DNA of 48,177 nt from Paracoccaceae bacterium (GTDB lineage Bacteria > Pseudomonadota > Alphaproteobacteria > Rhodobacterales > Rhodobacteraceae): positions 1-48,177 of the forward strand of contig JAIXPH010000011.1 in NCBI GenBank assembly GCA_027486345.1. The letters run 5' to 3'. How positions within the stretch are numbered: the stretch's first letter is position 1; each line of letters opens with the position of its first letter. The notes under the pieces were generated by a model. It had not been told where the DNA came from. It worked only from the letters and a program-made list of their open reading frames with translations, and did no database searches. Positions 8,119-18,310 of this stretch are shown piece after piece. A program made the position numbers and the translations under genes.

Positions 8119-8628
8119 ATGAAGCGCAGCAAACAGGATCAGTTTGTCGCCGAGGGCAACGGCGCGCGCAGCCAATATGGCGCGCTGTGCTGGCGTGCGC
8201 ATCGCGGGCAGATCGAGGTTCTGTTGATCACCAGCCGCGACACCGGGCGCTGGGTCATCCCCAAGGGCTGGCCGATGGCGGGCCTGTCGCCCGATATCGC
8301 GGCCGCGCAAGAGGCGTGGGAAGAGGCCGGGGTCAGCGGTCAGGTGGCCGGTCGGCCTTTGGGCATTTATGCCTATGACAAGGTCGTGAAACTGGGGCAG
8401 ACCCTGCCCTGCGCCGTGGCCGTCTATCCCCTGCGTGTGGACCGTCTGGCCGTGGAGTTTCCCGAACGTCATGAACGGCGGCGCAAATGGTTTGCCGCCG
8501 CAAAGGCCGCGCGCAAGGTGGCCGAACCGGAATTGCGGCACATCTTCCTGTCCCTCGCCGAAGACCCGACGCTTTTGCTGGGCGCGCCCACGGGGACGGG
8601 CGATGCCGGGTCCGGGCCGCAGCCATGA
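8119..8628 (+). CDS. NUDIX hydrolase, diphosphoinositol/dinucleoside polyphosphatase-like subgroup
   Basis: NUDIX-fold pyrophosphohydrolase of 169 residues. The segment WVIPKGWPMAGLSPDIAAAQ, followed by EAWEEAGV, is the Nudix box of the short PKGWP subgroup. Compared with the GX5EX7REUXEEXGU consensus, the first Glu is Leu and the Arg is Gln, while the metal-binding EAWEE core is kept. Upstream sequence in the frame (from 8020) is low-complexity; ATG 8119 begins the conserved MKRSKQDQFVAEG region. The last 15 residues are Gly-rich and probably disordered. It is divergent from the peroxidase operon across a 234-base gap, where promoters for both should lie. The substrate is unknown, with polyphosphorylated nucleotides likely by family. 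Confidence 0.88.
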   Translation: MKRSKQDQFVAEGNGARSQYGALCWRAHRGQIEVLLITSRDTGRWVIPKGWPMAGLSPDIAAAQEAWEEAGVSGQVAGRPLGIYAYDKVVKLGQTLPCAVAVYPLRVDRLAVEFPERHERRRKWFAAAKAARKVAEPELRHIFLSLAEDPTLLLGAPTGTGDAGSGPQP

Positions 8629-8637
8629 CCCTTTGGC

Positions 8638-8660
8638 GACGGCGACTTGAATTCGCCGTC
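8638..8660 (+). terminator. Hairpin after the NUDIX gene
   Basis: GACGGCG (8638-8644) pairs perfectly with CGCCGTC (8654-8660) across a 9-base loop. It starts 10 bases after the NUDIX stop and precedes the DUF1178 gene. There is no T run, so it may be a weak terminator or an RNA-stabilising hairpin. Confidence 0.4.
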
Positions 8661-8710
8661 AGGCTGGTTAGGTGTTGTGGCTCTGACTGTCCCGCCACGG
8701 TGCCCCTGCG

Positions 8711-9133
8711 ATGATCCGCTACGCCCTGTCCTGCAAAGACGGCCATGCTTTTGAAAGCTGGTTCAAATCCGCCTCGGCCTTTGACGGTCTGGCGGCGGCG
8801 GGGCATGTGGCCTGTCCGGTCTGTGGCACGGCAGAGGTGACCAAATCGCTGATGGCCCCGGCCGTCGCGCAGGCGGCCAAACCGGCGGCAGCGACCCTGA
8901 CGGAACCTGCCAATCCGCTGGAAGAGGCGATGCGCGCCCTGCGCCGTCAGGTCGAGGAGAACAGCGAATATGTCGGCGTGAACTTCGTGACCGAAGCGCG
9001 CCGCATGCATCAGGGCGACGCGCCGGAACGCGCGATCTATGGCGAAGCCCGCCCCGAAGAGGCCAAGCGTCTGATCGAGGACGGCGTTCCCATCGCGCCG
9101 CTGCCGTTCTTTCCGGCGCGCAAGACGAACTGA
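8711..9133 (+). CDS. DUF1178 family protein
   Basis: Conserved protein of 140 residues and unknown function. The N-terminal MIRYALSCKDGHAFESWFKS and the zinc-ribbon-like pair of Cys8 and CPVCG near residues 36-40 are diagnostic of DUF1178. The C-terminal part contains a conserved R..QVEENSEYVGVNFVTEAR stretch followed by ERAIYGEA and EEAKRLIEDGVPIAPLPF, all typical of the family. The first Cys and the CxxC could bind a metal together with His12 (inference). It follows the NUDIX gene by 82 bases in the same direction, a neighbour pair I recall from related genomes, but no shared pathway is established. Confidence 0.92.
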   Translation: MIRYALSCKDGHAFESWFKSASAFDGLAAAGHVACPVCGTAEVTKSLMAPAVAQAAKPAAATLTEPANPLEEAMRALRRQVEENSEYVGVNFVTEARRMHQGDAPERAIYGEARPEEAKRLIEDGVPIAPLPFFPARKTN

Positions 9134-9171
9134 TCGTTTCCTTTTTCGGAACAGTGAGGCCACGGCGCGCA

Positions 9172-9196
9172 GATTGTGCACTAGTGCGCCACAATC
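9172..9196. promoter_or_regulatory. Inverted repeat upstream of the Hint-domain gene
   Basis: GATTGTG (9172-9178) and CACAATC (9190-9196) form a perfect 7-base inverted repeat around an 11-base centre that itself contains the palindrome CACTAGTG. It lies in the 160-base gap between DUF1178 and the Hint-domain gene. It could be an operator or a weak hairpin; nothing here identifies a regulator. Confidence 0.35.
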
Positions 9197-9293
9197 CTGC
9201 CGCATTCTCTTTCTAGCCTTTCAACTTGAGGAAGATGACGGTCAGAACTGCGGCATAGACCGCGACGACCATCAGGATAGAGTGGTGGTGCCG

Positions 9294-9965
9294 ATGTCCG
9301 ACAGCTTGTGCCGTCTTTATGAACCCGTCGCGCCGGGCCGTCTGATCGGCCCCGCCGCCGAAGCCTTGCTGAATCGGGCCGCGCAGGTGTTTGGAACCTC
9401 GGTTCTGGCCTGCTTTGCCCGCGGCACGCAGCTTGAGACCGACCGGGGCATGGTCCACGTGGAAGAGATCGAGGAGGAGAGCCTCGTTCGCACGCTGGAC
9501 ACAGGGTTGCAGCCGGTCCGGCGTGTGCTGTCGAAAAGGGTGGAGGGCCTTGGCGTGCTGGCTCCGGTCGTGTTCCGGGCGGGTGTGCTGGGCAATGTGC
9601 GCGATCTTGTCGTCTCGCCGCACCACCGCGTCCTGATGTCGGGCTGGCAGGCAGAGCTTGTGGCAGGGTGCCCCGAAGCGCTGGTCATGGCCAAGGATGT
9701 GGTGAACGGCAAGACGGTCCTTCGCCTGCCCATGGCGGAGGTGGAGTATTTCCACCTCCTTTTCGACCGTCACGAAGTGGTCTTCGCCGAAGGGGCGGCG
9801 ACCGAAAGCTATCACCCGCTCTTGCCGGATTCGCATATGCGCGCGCCGGAAACGCAGGAAGAAATGCTGGCACTCTTCCCCGATCTTGCGGTGGAGGTGG
9901 CGCTTTTCGGTCCCGCCGTGCGCCCCACCCTGACCCCGGCCGAGGCGATGCTGTTCCGGCTGTGA
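9294..9965 (+). CDS. Hint (hedgehog/intein) domain protein
   Basis: Small protein of 223 residues built almost only of a Hint-2-type domain. The domain starts at Cys40 in VLACFARGTQLETD, the usual Hint nucleophile context, followed by VHVEEIEEESLVRTLDTGLQPVRR (block around the splicing-site strand) and a histidine block LVVSPHHRVLM. A conserved FHLLFDRHEVVFAEGAATES stretch near residues 150-170 is typical of the bacterial Hint proteins that often sit at the end of large secreted proteins in Rhodobacterales. Here it stands alone, with only about 39 residues before the Cys. The start is uncertain: ATG 9294 has no strong ribosome site, and an in-frame start at 9174 would add 40 unlikely residues. 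Autoprocessing activity is possible, but no C-extein Asn or Cys is obvious. Confidence 0.85.
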   Translation: MSDSLCRLYEPVAPGRLIGPAAEALLNRAAQVFGTSVLACFARGTQLETDRGMVHVEEIEEESLVRTLDTGLQPVRRVLSKRVEGLGVLAPVVFRAGVLGNVRDLVVSPHHRVLMSGWQAELVAGCPEALVMAKDVVNGKTVLRLPMAEVEYFHLLFDRHEVVFAEGAATESYHPLLPDSHMRAPETQEEMLALFPDLAVEVALFGPAVRPTLTPAEAMLFRL

Positions 9966-9983
9966 CGCCGGAACAGAAAACCG

Positions 9984-10982
<999 letters not shown>

Positions 10983-10984
10983 TC

Positions 10985-11527
10985 ATGACGGCATCAGCGG
11001 CAAAACTGGGGATTTGGGCCTTTGTGGCACTGGCGGCCTGCCAGACCGTGCCGATGCCGGAAAACCCCAGCATCACCGACCTGTCGGCGGAAATCGTCCG
11101 CCCCCGCGAACCGGGCCCGCCCCAAGGCCCCGAAGGCGCTTGCTGGGAAGCCGACATCACCCCCGCCATCATCGAGACCGTCACCGAACAGGTGCAAGTG
11201 ACCGCCGAAAAACGCGATGAGGGCGGGACCATCCTCACCCCCGCCACCTTCCGCACCGACACGCGCCAACGCATCGCCCGCGAACGCGAGGTGGTCTATT
11301 TCCGCGCCCCCTGCCCCGAGGAACTGACGCTGGACTTTGTCGGCAGCCTGCAACGCGCCCTGAAGGCGCGTGGCATCTATGCCGGTCCCTTGACGGGCCA
11401 GATCGATCCCGCCACCTCCGAAGCCATCCGCCGCTTTCAGGCCGAGCGCGGGTTGGACAGCCCGCGCCTGTCCTTGGGGGCCGCGCGTGAACTGGGGCTT
11501 TCCACCGTGCCATTGGATCAGTTGTGA
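10985..11527 (+). CDS. Lipoprotein with peptidoglycan-binding domain
   Basis: Envelope lipoprotein of 180 residues. The signal LGIWAFVALAAC ends in a good lipobox (L-A-A-C, Cys19). The C-terminal part, about residues 118-165, is a peptidoglycan-binding-1 domain: LTLDFVGSLQRALKARGIYAG, then LTGQIDPATSEAIRRFQAERG. The middle contains an ACWEAD...AIIETVTEQVQV region with a Cys pair (ACWE and RAPCPEE) that could form a disulfide. ATG 10985 is preceded by AGGCGG. The last four bases (GTGA) are also the start of the HD-domain gene, so the two are translationally coupled. It probably anchors to the outer membrane and wall; the partner is unknown. Confidence 0.85.
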   Translation: MTASAAKLGIWAFVALAACQTVPMPENPSITDLSAEIVRPREPGPPQGPEGACWEADITPAIIETVTEQVQVTAEKRDEGGTILTPATFRTDTRQRIAREREVVYFRAPCPEELTLDFVGSLQRALKARGIYAGPLTGQIDPATSEAIRRFQAERGLDSPRLSLGAARELGLSTVPLDQL

Positions 11528-12162
11528 CCGAAGCCCAACGCATCGCCGCCTATGAATCCGCCATCGCCACCCTGTGGCAGGCCGATGCCGCGCATGACAT
11601 GGGCCACCTGCGCCGCGTCTGGCGCATGGCGCGGCTGATCGCGATGGACGAAGCGGGGGCCGACCCCGAAATCCTGCTGGCCGCCGCCTATTTCCATGAC
11701 GCGGTGAACCTGCCCAAGGATTCGCCCGACCGCGCCCGCGCCTCCACCCTGTCGGCTGACCTTGCCGTCAAGGCCTTGCCCGGCCTTGGGTTTCCCGTGG
11801 CCAAACTCTCCGCCCTGCATCATGCCATCGCCGCGCACAGCTTTTCCGCCCGCATTCCCTGCGAAACCGTTGACGCGCGCATCCTGCAAGACGCCGACCG
11901 GCTGGAGGCCTTGGGGGCCATCGGTCTGGTGCGGATGTTCCTTGTGTCCGGTGCCCTGGGCGGGGCGGGCTTTGACGCGGTGGACCCGATGGCGCTGCAC
12001 CGCCCGCTGGACGACAAGGCCTTCGCGCTGGACCATCTGGAGGTGAAGCTCTTCGGTCTGGTGGACACGATGAACACCGCCACGGGCCGCGCCATCGCGA
12101 CCGAGCGGGCGGATTGGATGGCCAGTTTCCGCACCCGCCTCTTGTCCGAAATCGGGGCCTGA
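11524..12162 (+). CDS. HD-domain metal-dependent phosphohydrolase
   Basis: Cytosolic protein of 212 residues of the HD superfamily, YfbR/YedJ-like small phosphohydrolases. Metal ligands can be followed in order: His24-Asp25 region in DAAHDMGHLRRVWRMA, the HD pair in AAAYFHDAVNLPKDSPDR, a later HHAIAAHSF helix and Asp in ILQDADRLEALGAIGLVR. The LQDADRLEALGAIG motif is characteristic of YedJ-type proteins, which act on nucleotides. GTG start at 11524 overlaps the lipoprotein stop. A hairpin that can serve both converging genes follows at 12170-12197. The substrate is unknown. Confidence 0.9.
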   Translation: MTEAQRIAAYESAIATLWQADAAHDMGHLRRVWRMARLIAMDEAGADPEILLAAAYFHDAVNLPKDSPDRARASTLSADLAVKALPGLGFPVAKLSALHHAIAAHSFSARIPCETVDARILQDADRLEALGAIGLVRMFLVSGALGGAGFDAVDPMALHRPLDDKAFALDHLEVKLFGLVDTMNTATGRAIATERADWMASFRTRLLSEIGA

Positions 12163-12169
12163 ACGCAAA

Positions 12170-12197
12170 GGGGCGGCAGGGTTTCCCCCGCCGCCCC
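12170..12197. terminator. Bidirectional hairpin between the HD gene and the Do protease gene
   Basis: GGGGCGGC (12170-12177) pairs perfectly with GCCGCCCC (12190-12197), with a 12-base loop. It lies between two converging genes and so could stop transcription from both sides. There is no strong T run on either side. Confidence 0.55.
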
Positions 12198-12217
12198 CCA
12201 TGATCTTGCCTTGGGGA

Positions 12218-13711
<1,494 letters not shown>

Positions 13712-13795
13712 TCCGAACTCCTTTCGTTCAATCGGCGCCGTCGGGATGACCCAACCCCTGGCGGCGGAGCACAGACGCGATGTTGGTCAGATGGG

Positions 13796-13820
13796 GACGG
13801 ATTGCAATGCAATCTCCGTC
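13796..13820. promoter_or_regulatory. Inverted repeat upstream of the Do protease gene
   Basis: GATTGCA (13800-13806) and TGCAATC (13808-13814) form a perfect palindrome about one adenine, flanked by GACGG and CCGTC so that the whole 25 bases can fold or bind a dimer. It lies about 85 bases before the GTG start of the protease gene, a position suited to an operator. The regulator is unknown. Confidence 0.4.
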
Positions 13821-13871
13821 GCGGCGTCTCAAGTCAGTGTGAGGGTTGTTTCAATGCCAGCAGCAGACCAG

Positions 13872-14003
13872 CCCCCTCACCCCGGCCCTCTCCCCCGGCG
13901 GGGAGAGGGAGGAGCGACAGTCCTGACACGTGACAAGCTGCCAGCCGTGTCAGACGGGGCGATATTCCCTCTCCCCTTGGGGGAGAGGGTCAGGGTGAGG
14001 GGG
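13872..14003. repeat. Paired REP-like inverted element, copy 1
   Basis: This 132-base block starts CCCCCTCACCC (13872-13882) and ends GGGTGAGGGGG (13993-14003), an exact inverse. Inside each end lies a hairpin, CCCTCTCCCC with GGGGAGAGGG, at 13886-13909 and 13967-13989. The same architecture recurs at 40308-40457 with a different middle, so the ends are the repeated unit. It occupies the space between hflC and the protease gene, ending 4 bases before the hflC stop codon, and may act as transcription end or RNA stabiliser. Confidence 0.8.
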
Positions 14004-14007
14004 TCGC

Positions 14008-14892
14008 TTACGGCTGAGCCGTCGCCGGGCGGCCAAGGTCCGAGCGCAGGTAGTCGAAGAACTCGCTGTCCGGGGCCATCACGATGGAGGAATTGCCCGG
14101 CTGCAAGGCGCGTTCATAGGAGGTCAGCGACCGCGTGAAGGCAAAGAATTCCGGATCGCGCCCGAAGGCCTCGGCATAGATCGCGTTGCGTTCGGCGTCG
14201 GCCTCACCGCGGATGATCTCGGCCTGACGCCGCGCCTCGGAGGTCAGTTCCACCACCGTCCGGTCTGCAGTTGCCCGCACCCGCTGCGCCGCTTCGCCAC
14301 CGCGCGCGATTTCATCCGCCGCCTCGCGTTCGCGTTCTGCACGCATCCGGGCGAAGGTCGCCTCAAGGTTCTGCTCCGGCAGGTCGGTGCGGGTCAGGCG
14401 GACGTCGATCACATCGATGCCAAGGTCCGACGCCTGGCTGCGGGCCAGATCGCGGATCTGGTTCATCAGACCGGTCCGGTCCTCCGACAGCACGCGCCCC
14501 GATTCGACCGAACCCAGAACCTGCTGGATCGCCGCGTTCAGCAAGCGGTCCAGACGCACCGAGGCGGCGTCGATGCCACCCGCGCCCACGGCCTCGCGGA
14601 AGCGGACCAGATCGACGATGCGCCAGCGTGCGAAAGCATCGACGACCAGTCGGCGGTCATCGGCCAGGGTGACTTCCAAGGGCTGCGTCGGCAGCGCCAG
14701 AATGCGGTCATCATAGCGCACCACGTCCTGGATCAGCGGCACCTTGAAGCCGAGCCCCGGCGTCGCCTTGATCTGCTTGACCTGACCGAATTGCAGCACC
14801 AACACGGTTTCGCGTTCATCGACGATGAACACAGACGAGAGGGCCAGCGCCCCGACAACAGCCAGCGCGGGAAGAACGATTGCGGCTTTCAT
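14008..14892 (-). CDS. hflC: FtsH protease modulator HflC
   Basis: Membrane-anchored SPFH/prohibitin protein of 294 residues that with HflK encloses the FtsH protease and tunes degradation of membrane proteins. One N-terminal helix (AAIVLPALAVVGALALSSVFIV) is followed by the SPFH domain: VDERETVLVLQFGQVKQ, PGLGFKVPLIQDVVRYDDRIL, then the IDVIDVRLTRTDLPEQN strand and a long Glu/Arg/Ala coiled coil (ATFARMRAEREREAADEIARG). These are typical HflC blocks. The ATG overlaps the hflK stop by one base (TGATG). The stop lies next to a REP-like element. Confidence 0.95.
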   Translation of the reverse strand: MKAAIVLPALAVVGALALSSVFIVDERETVLVLQFGQVKQIKATPGLGFKVPLIQDVVRYDDRILALPTQPLEVTLADDRRLVVDAFARWRIVDLVRFREAVGAGGIDAASVRLDRLLNAAIQQVLGSVESGRVLSEDRTGLMNQIRDLARSQASDLGIDVIDVRLTRTDLPEQNLEATFARMRAEREREAADEIARGGEAAQRVRATADRTVVELTSEARRQAEIIRGEADAERNAIYAEAFGRDPEFFAFTRSLTSYERALQPGNSSIVMAPDSEFFDYLRSDLGRPATAQP

Positions 14893-16091
14893 CAGTTGCT
14901 CCCCCCGTCGGTCGCGGCGGCGGCGGGGGCCACCGGGCGGTTGAGTTCGTTCAGCGGCAGGAAGGGCACCACGCCCTGTCCGCCACCTTCGCCGGTCGAG
15001 ACGCCATCAAGGATCACCTTGTTCATACCGCCCAGAACCTTTTCCATCGTTTCCAGATACATGCGCTTGCGCGTCACCTCCGGCGCTTTCACATATTCCT
15101 GATAGACCGACAGGAAGCGCGACGCTTCACCCGAGGCGGCATTGACCACCTGCGCGCGATAGGCCTCGGATTCCTCGGTCAGGCGCGCGGCTTCACCGCG
15201 GGCGCTGGCGGTCACACGGTTGGCGTAGGCATCCGCCTCTTTCTCCAGCCGGTCGCGTTCCTGTTGCGCGGCCTGCACCTCGCGGAAGGCGTCGATCACC
15301 TCGCGCGGGGGGGCGGCGGTTTCAAAGTTCACCCGCACCACGTTGATCCCGGCAGCGTAGGTGTCTAGCGTGGCCTGCACATTCTGTTCCAGCGAGACGG
15401 CGATCTCACCCCGGTTGCGGTTCAGGATCGGCGCGAGTTCCGAGCGGGCGATGATGTCGCGCATCGCCGATTCCGCCACGGCGCGGATCGTGTCTTCCGG
15501 GTCGGCAAGGTTGAACAGGTATTCCGCCGGGTCGGAGACGTTCCAGACCACCTGAAACCCGATATCGACGATGTTTTGGTCACGCGTCAGCATCAGCCCG
15601 GTGCCTGCCGTCTCGCCCCGCTGGGTGCCGATGTCGGTCTGGCGTTCGCCGGTGACCTGCACCACTTCGGCGGTCACGAAGGGCCAAGGCGCAAAGTTCA
15701 GACCCGGATTTCCGATATCGGAAAACTCGCCCAAGAACAGCTCGACCGAGCGTTCTTCGGGCCGCACCGTGTAGAACGACATCCAGCCCCACAGCGCCAC
15801 CAAGGCCAGCGCGCCGATGGCGGCCCCCTGTTTGGTGATCAGCGGGCCGTTCGGATCACGCCCGCCGCCCCCGCCGCCCCCGTTCAGGTTCGGACGGCCA
15901 CGGCCACCCATCAGGACGCGAAGCTGTTCCTGCCCTTTTTTCACGATCTCGTCGATTTCGGGGATTTGCGGCCCCGCATCGCCCGGACGACGCCCGCCCC
16001 GACCGTTGTCACGACCCTGATCGCGCCCGCCGTTCCGGTCATCATCGCCCGGACCGCCACCGCCGCCCCACGGACCCCCGCTACCTGCCAT
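14892..16091 (-). CDS. hflK: FtsH protease modulator HflK
   Basis: Partner of HflC, 399 residues. The N-terminal 85 residues are cytoplasmic and very Gly/Asp/Arg-rich (GGPWGGGGGPGDDD and a poly-Gly run), typical for HflK and probably disordered, and contain the short helix IPEIDEIVKKGQEQLRVLM. One membrane helix at about 88-108 (GAAIGALALVALWGWMSFYTV) precedes the SPFH domain (VRPEERSVELFLGEFSD, NFAPWPFVTAEVV). A long coiled coil follows (VQAAQQERDRLEKEADAYAN). ATG 16091 has AAAGGG at a good distance; the longer in-frame start at 16136 would add 15 residues without support. It forms an operon with hflC. The promoter should lie in the short gap before gor. Confidence 0.95.
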   Translation of the reverse strand: MAGSGGPWGGGGGPGDDDRNGGRDQGRDNGRGGRRPGDAGPQIPEIDEIVKKGQEQLRVLMGGRGRPNLNGGGGGGGRDPNGPLITKQGAAIGALALVALWGWMSFYTVRPEERSVELFLGEFSDIGNPGLNFAPWPFVTAEVVQVTGERQTDIGTQRGETAGTGLMLTRDQNIVDIGFQVVWNVSDPAEYLFNLADPEDTIRAVAESAMRDIIARSELAPILNRNRGEIAVSLEQNVQATLDTYAAGINVVRVNFETAAPPREVIDAFREVQAAQQERDRLEKEADAYANRVTASARGEAARLTEESEAYRAQVVNAASGEASRFLSVYQEYVKAPEVTRKRMYLETMEKVLGGMNKVILDGVSTGEGGGQGVVPFLPLNELNRPVAPAAAATDGGSN

Positions 16092-16166
16092 CGAACAACC
16101 CTTTTTCTGTCTGCCCGGCATAAACTGGTGAGTCATGGCCGGAATTCAAGCGCCTATGGACAGGCA

Positions 16167-17528
16167 TCAGCCTCGCCGGACCGGCTTTCGCATCGTGACC
16201 AGTTCTTCGGCCATCGTCGGATGCACGGCAAGGGTGCGGTCGAAATCCTCTTTCGTGGCCCCCATGCCGATGGCGATGGCGGCAAGCTGGATCATCTCGC
16301 CCGCATCGGGCGCGACGATATGGCACCCCAGCACCCGCCGCGTCGCCACGCTGACGATCAGTTTCATCAAGACCCGATCCTGCCGCCCTGCAAAGAGCGT
16401 CTTCATCGGGCGGAAGGTGGCGGCATAGACCTCGATCTCTTCCTGCGCGCGGGCGGCCTCTTCGGACAGGCCGACGCTGCCCAGTTCGGGCTGGGTGAAG
16501 ACGGCCGAGGGGATCAGCCCATGGTCAAAGCGCGTGGGAACGCCGCGAAAGACGGTATCGGCGAAGGCATGGCCTTCGCGGATGGCGACCGGGGTCAGGT
16601 TGACGCGGTCGGTCACATCCCCCACGGCAAAGATCGAGGGCACGGCGGTCTGCGACCATTCGTCCACCACGATCTGACCGTTCCGCCCGAACTCCACGCC
16701 CAGTCCTTCCAGCCCCAACCCTTTGGCATTGGGCTTGCGGCCGGTGGCATAGAGCACAAGGTCGAACTCCCGCTCCGTCCCGTCGGTGGCCACGGCACGG
16801 ATGCCGAAGGCGGTCTTTTCCAGCCGCAGCACATCGGTGCCGCAATGGATGTCGATGCCACGCGCCTGCATCGCATTGGCGACATGGCCCCGCGCCTCAT
16901 CGTCAAAACCGCGCAGGATTTGCGCGCCGCGATAGTATTGCGCGACCTCTACCCCCAACCCATGCAGGATGCAGGCAAATTCGCTGGCGATATAGCCGCC
17001 GCCCACCACCAGCGCCCGTTTGGGCAGGGCGGGCAGGTGGAAGATCTCGTTCGAGGTGATCGCAAGCTCCCGTCCCGGAATGTCCGGCACAAAGGGCCAG
17101 CCGCCGGTGGCGATCAGGATGTGCTTCGTGGTCAGACGCGTGCCATCCGCCAGTTCGATGGTATGCGGATCGACCACCACCGCGCGGGCGTCATGGATGA
17201 CGACGCCTGCGTTCTTCAGCGTATTGCGATAGGCGTTTTCCAGCCGGGTCAGTTCCGCCTCAAGCGCGGCGCGAAACCGCGTCCAGTCGAAAGCACCGAC
17301 GGAGGCGTCCCAGCCATAGGCACGGGCATCCTCGACCGCCTCGGGAAAGGCGCTGGCGAAGACCATCAGTTTCTTGGGCACGCAGCCCCGGATGACACAG
17401 GTGCCGCCCATGCGCGATTCTTCGGCCAGACCGACCTTTGCCCCGCCCTCAGCCGCCGCGATCCGCGCCGCCCGCACGCCACCCGAACCGCCGCCGATGA
17501 CGAAAAGATCGTAGTCGAAACCGGTCAT
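16167..17528 (-). CDS. gor: Glutathione-disulfide reductase
   Basis: FAD-dependent, NADPH-linked enzyme of 453 residues that keeps glutathione reduced. The FAD-binding GGGSGG loop (12-17), redox pair Cys44 and Cys49 in GGTCVIRGCVPKKLM, a second nucleotide-binding region (VGGGYIASEFACIL) and the C-terminal base His436 in LAVHPTMAEELVTM are all present. The wide Cys spacing CVIRGC is that of bacterial and plant glutathione reductases (dihydrolipoamide dehydrogenases have CLNxGC). The ATG overlaps the rpiA stop by four bases (ATGA). Linkage with rpiA ties NADPH-related sugar-phosphate flow to thiol redox; the glutathione peroxidase in the window is a possible user. Confidence 0.94.
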   Translation of the reverse strand: MTGFDYDLFVIGGGSGGVRAARIAAAEGGAKVGLAEESRMGGTCVIRGCVPKKLMVFASAFPEAVEDARAYGWDASVGAFDWTRFRAALEAELTRLENAYRNTLKNAGVVIHDARAVVVDPHTIELADGTRLTTKHILIATGGWPFVPDIPGRELAITSNEIFHLPALPKRALVVGGGYIASEFACILHGLGVEVAQYYRGAQILRGFDDEARGHVANAMQARGIDIHCGTDVLRLEKTAFGIRAVATDGTEREFDLVLYATGRKPNAKGLGLEGLGVEFGRNGQIVVDEWSQTAVPSIFAVGDVTDRVNLTPVAIREGHAFADTVFRGVPTRFDHGLIPSAVFTQPELGSVGLSEEAARAQEEIEVYAATFRPMKTLFAGRQDRVLMKLIVSVATRRVLGCHIVAPDAGEMIQLAAIAIGMGATKEDFDRTLAVHPTMAEELVTMRKPVRRG

Positions 17529-18310
17529 TCCATATCCGCGAAGATATTGTCCGTCGGCGCGAATTCGATGAAATCATCGGCTTCGGTGCCTTCGTTGATG
17601 TCGCGCACCGTCACGCGCCCATCGCCGTGACCGATCACCACGATGTCGCAGATGTCGATGAAGAGGCCATTTTCCACCACGCCCGGAATCTGGTTCAGCA
17701 CCATCGCCACCTGGCGCGGGTTGCCGATGCGCTTGAGGTGGAGGTCGATGATGTAATTGGCCTCGTCCGTGATCAGGGGTTTGGCCCCGTTCATGCGCAG
17801 CGAACAGTCCCGGTTCATCACATCCAGACCGACCAGCGTTTCCTCGATCAGCGCCTTGGTTGTCTGCCAGCCGAAGGGGATCACCTCCACCGGCAGGGGG
17901 AAAGCGCCAAGCTGGCTGACTTCCTTGGCGGCATCGGCGATGACGATCATCTGATCCGAGGCGGTGGCCACGATCTTTTCCTGCAAAAGCGCCGCCCCGC
18001 CGCCCTTGATCAGCGCGAGGTTGGGGTCAAACTCATCCGCGCCATCGATCGTCAGGTCCAGCCATTTGGCATCATCCAGCGAGGCGATCGGCACGCCCAG
18101 CGACCGCGCCAGTTCCGCCGTCCGGGTCGAGGTCGGAACGCCCGTCACGCGCAGACCCTCTTCGCGGATGCGTTCGGCAAGGCAGCGCACCATCCACGCG
18201 GCGGTCGAACCGGTGCCAAGGCCCAGCTTCATGCCGTCCTGCACATATTCGGTGGCCCGCTTGGCGGCGACGAACTTCGCCTTGTCGATCGGGTTCAGTT
18301 CTGCAGCCAT
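17525..18310 (-). CDS. rpiA: Ribose-5-phosphate isomerase A
   Basis: Enzyme of the pentose phosphate pathway that interconverts ribulose 5-phosphate and ribose 5-phosphate. The 261-residue protein carries the phosphate-binding LGTGSTAAWMV (31-41), active-site segment LDLTIDGADEFDPNLALIKGGGAALLQEKIVA with the conserved Asp and Lys residues, and KEVSQLGAFPLPVEVIPFG. It is slightly longer than E. coli RpiA (219) because of the N-terminal MAAELNPIDKAKFVAAKRA and the C-terminal tail EADDFIEFAPTDNIFADME, both usual in Rhodobacterales. It is first of a two-gene overlapping operon with gor. Confidence 0.95.
   Translation of the reverse strand: MAAELNPIDKAKFVAAKRATEYVQDGMKLGLGTGSTAAWMVRCLAERIREEGLRVTGVPTSTRTAELARSLGVPIASLDDAKWLDLTIDGADEFDPNLALIKGGGAALLQEKIVATASDQMIVIADAAKEVSQLGAFPLPVEVIPFGWQTTKALIEETLVGLDVMNRDCSLRMNGAKPLITDEANYIIDLHLKRIGNPRQVAMVLNQIPGVVENGLFIDICDIVVIGHGDGRVTVRDINEGTEADDFIEFAPTDNIFADME

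Noticed and set aside
15576-17630. 684-codon open frame on the plus strand opposite hflK, gor and rpiA
   Set aside because: It spans three genes with clear products on the other strand and has no recognisable domain.
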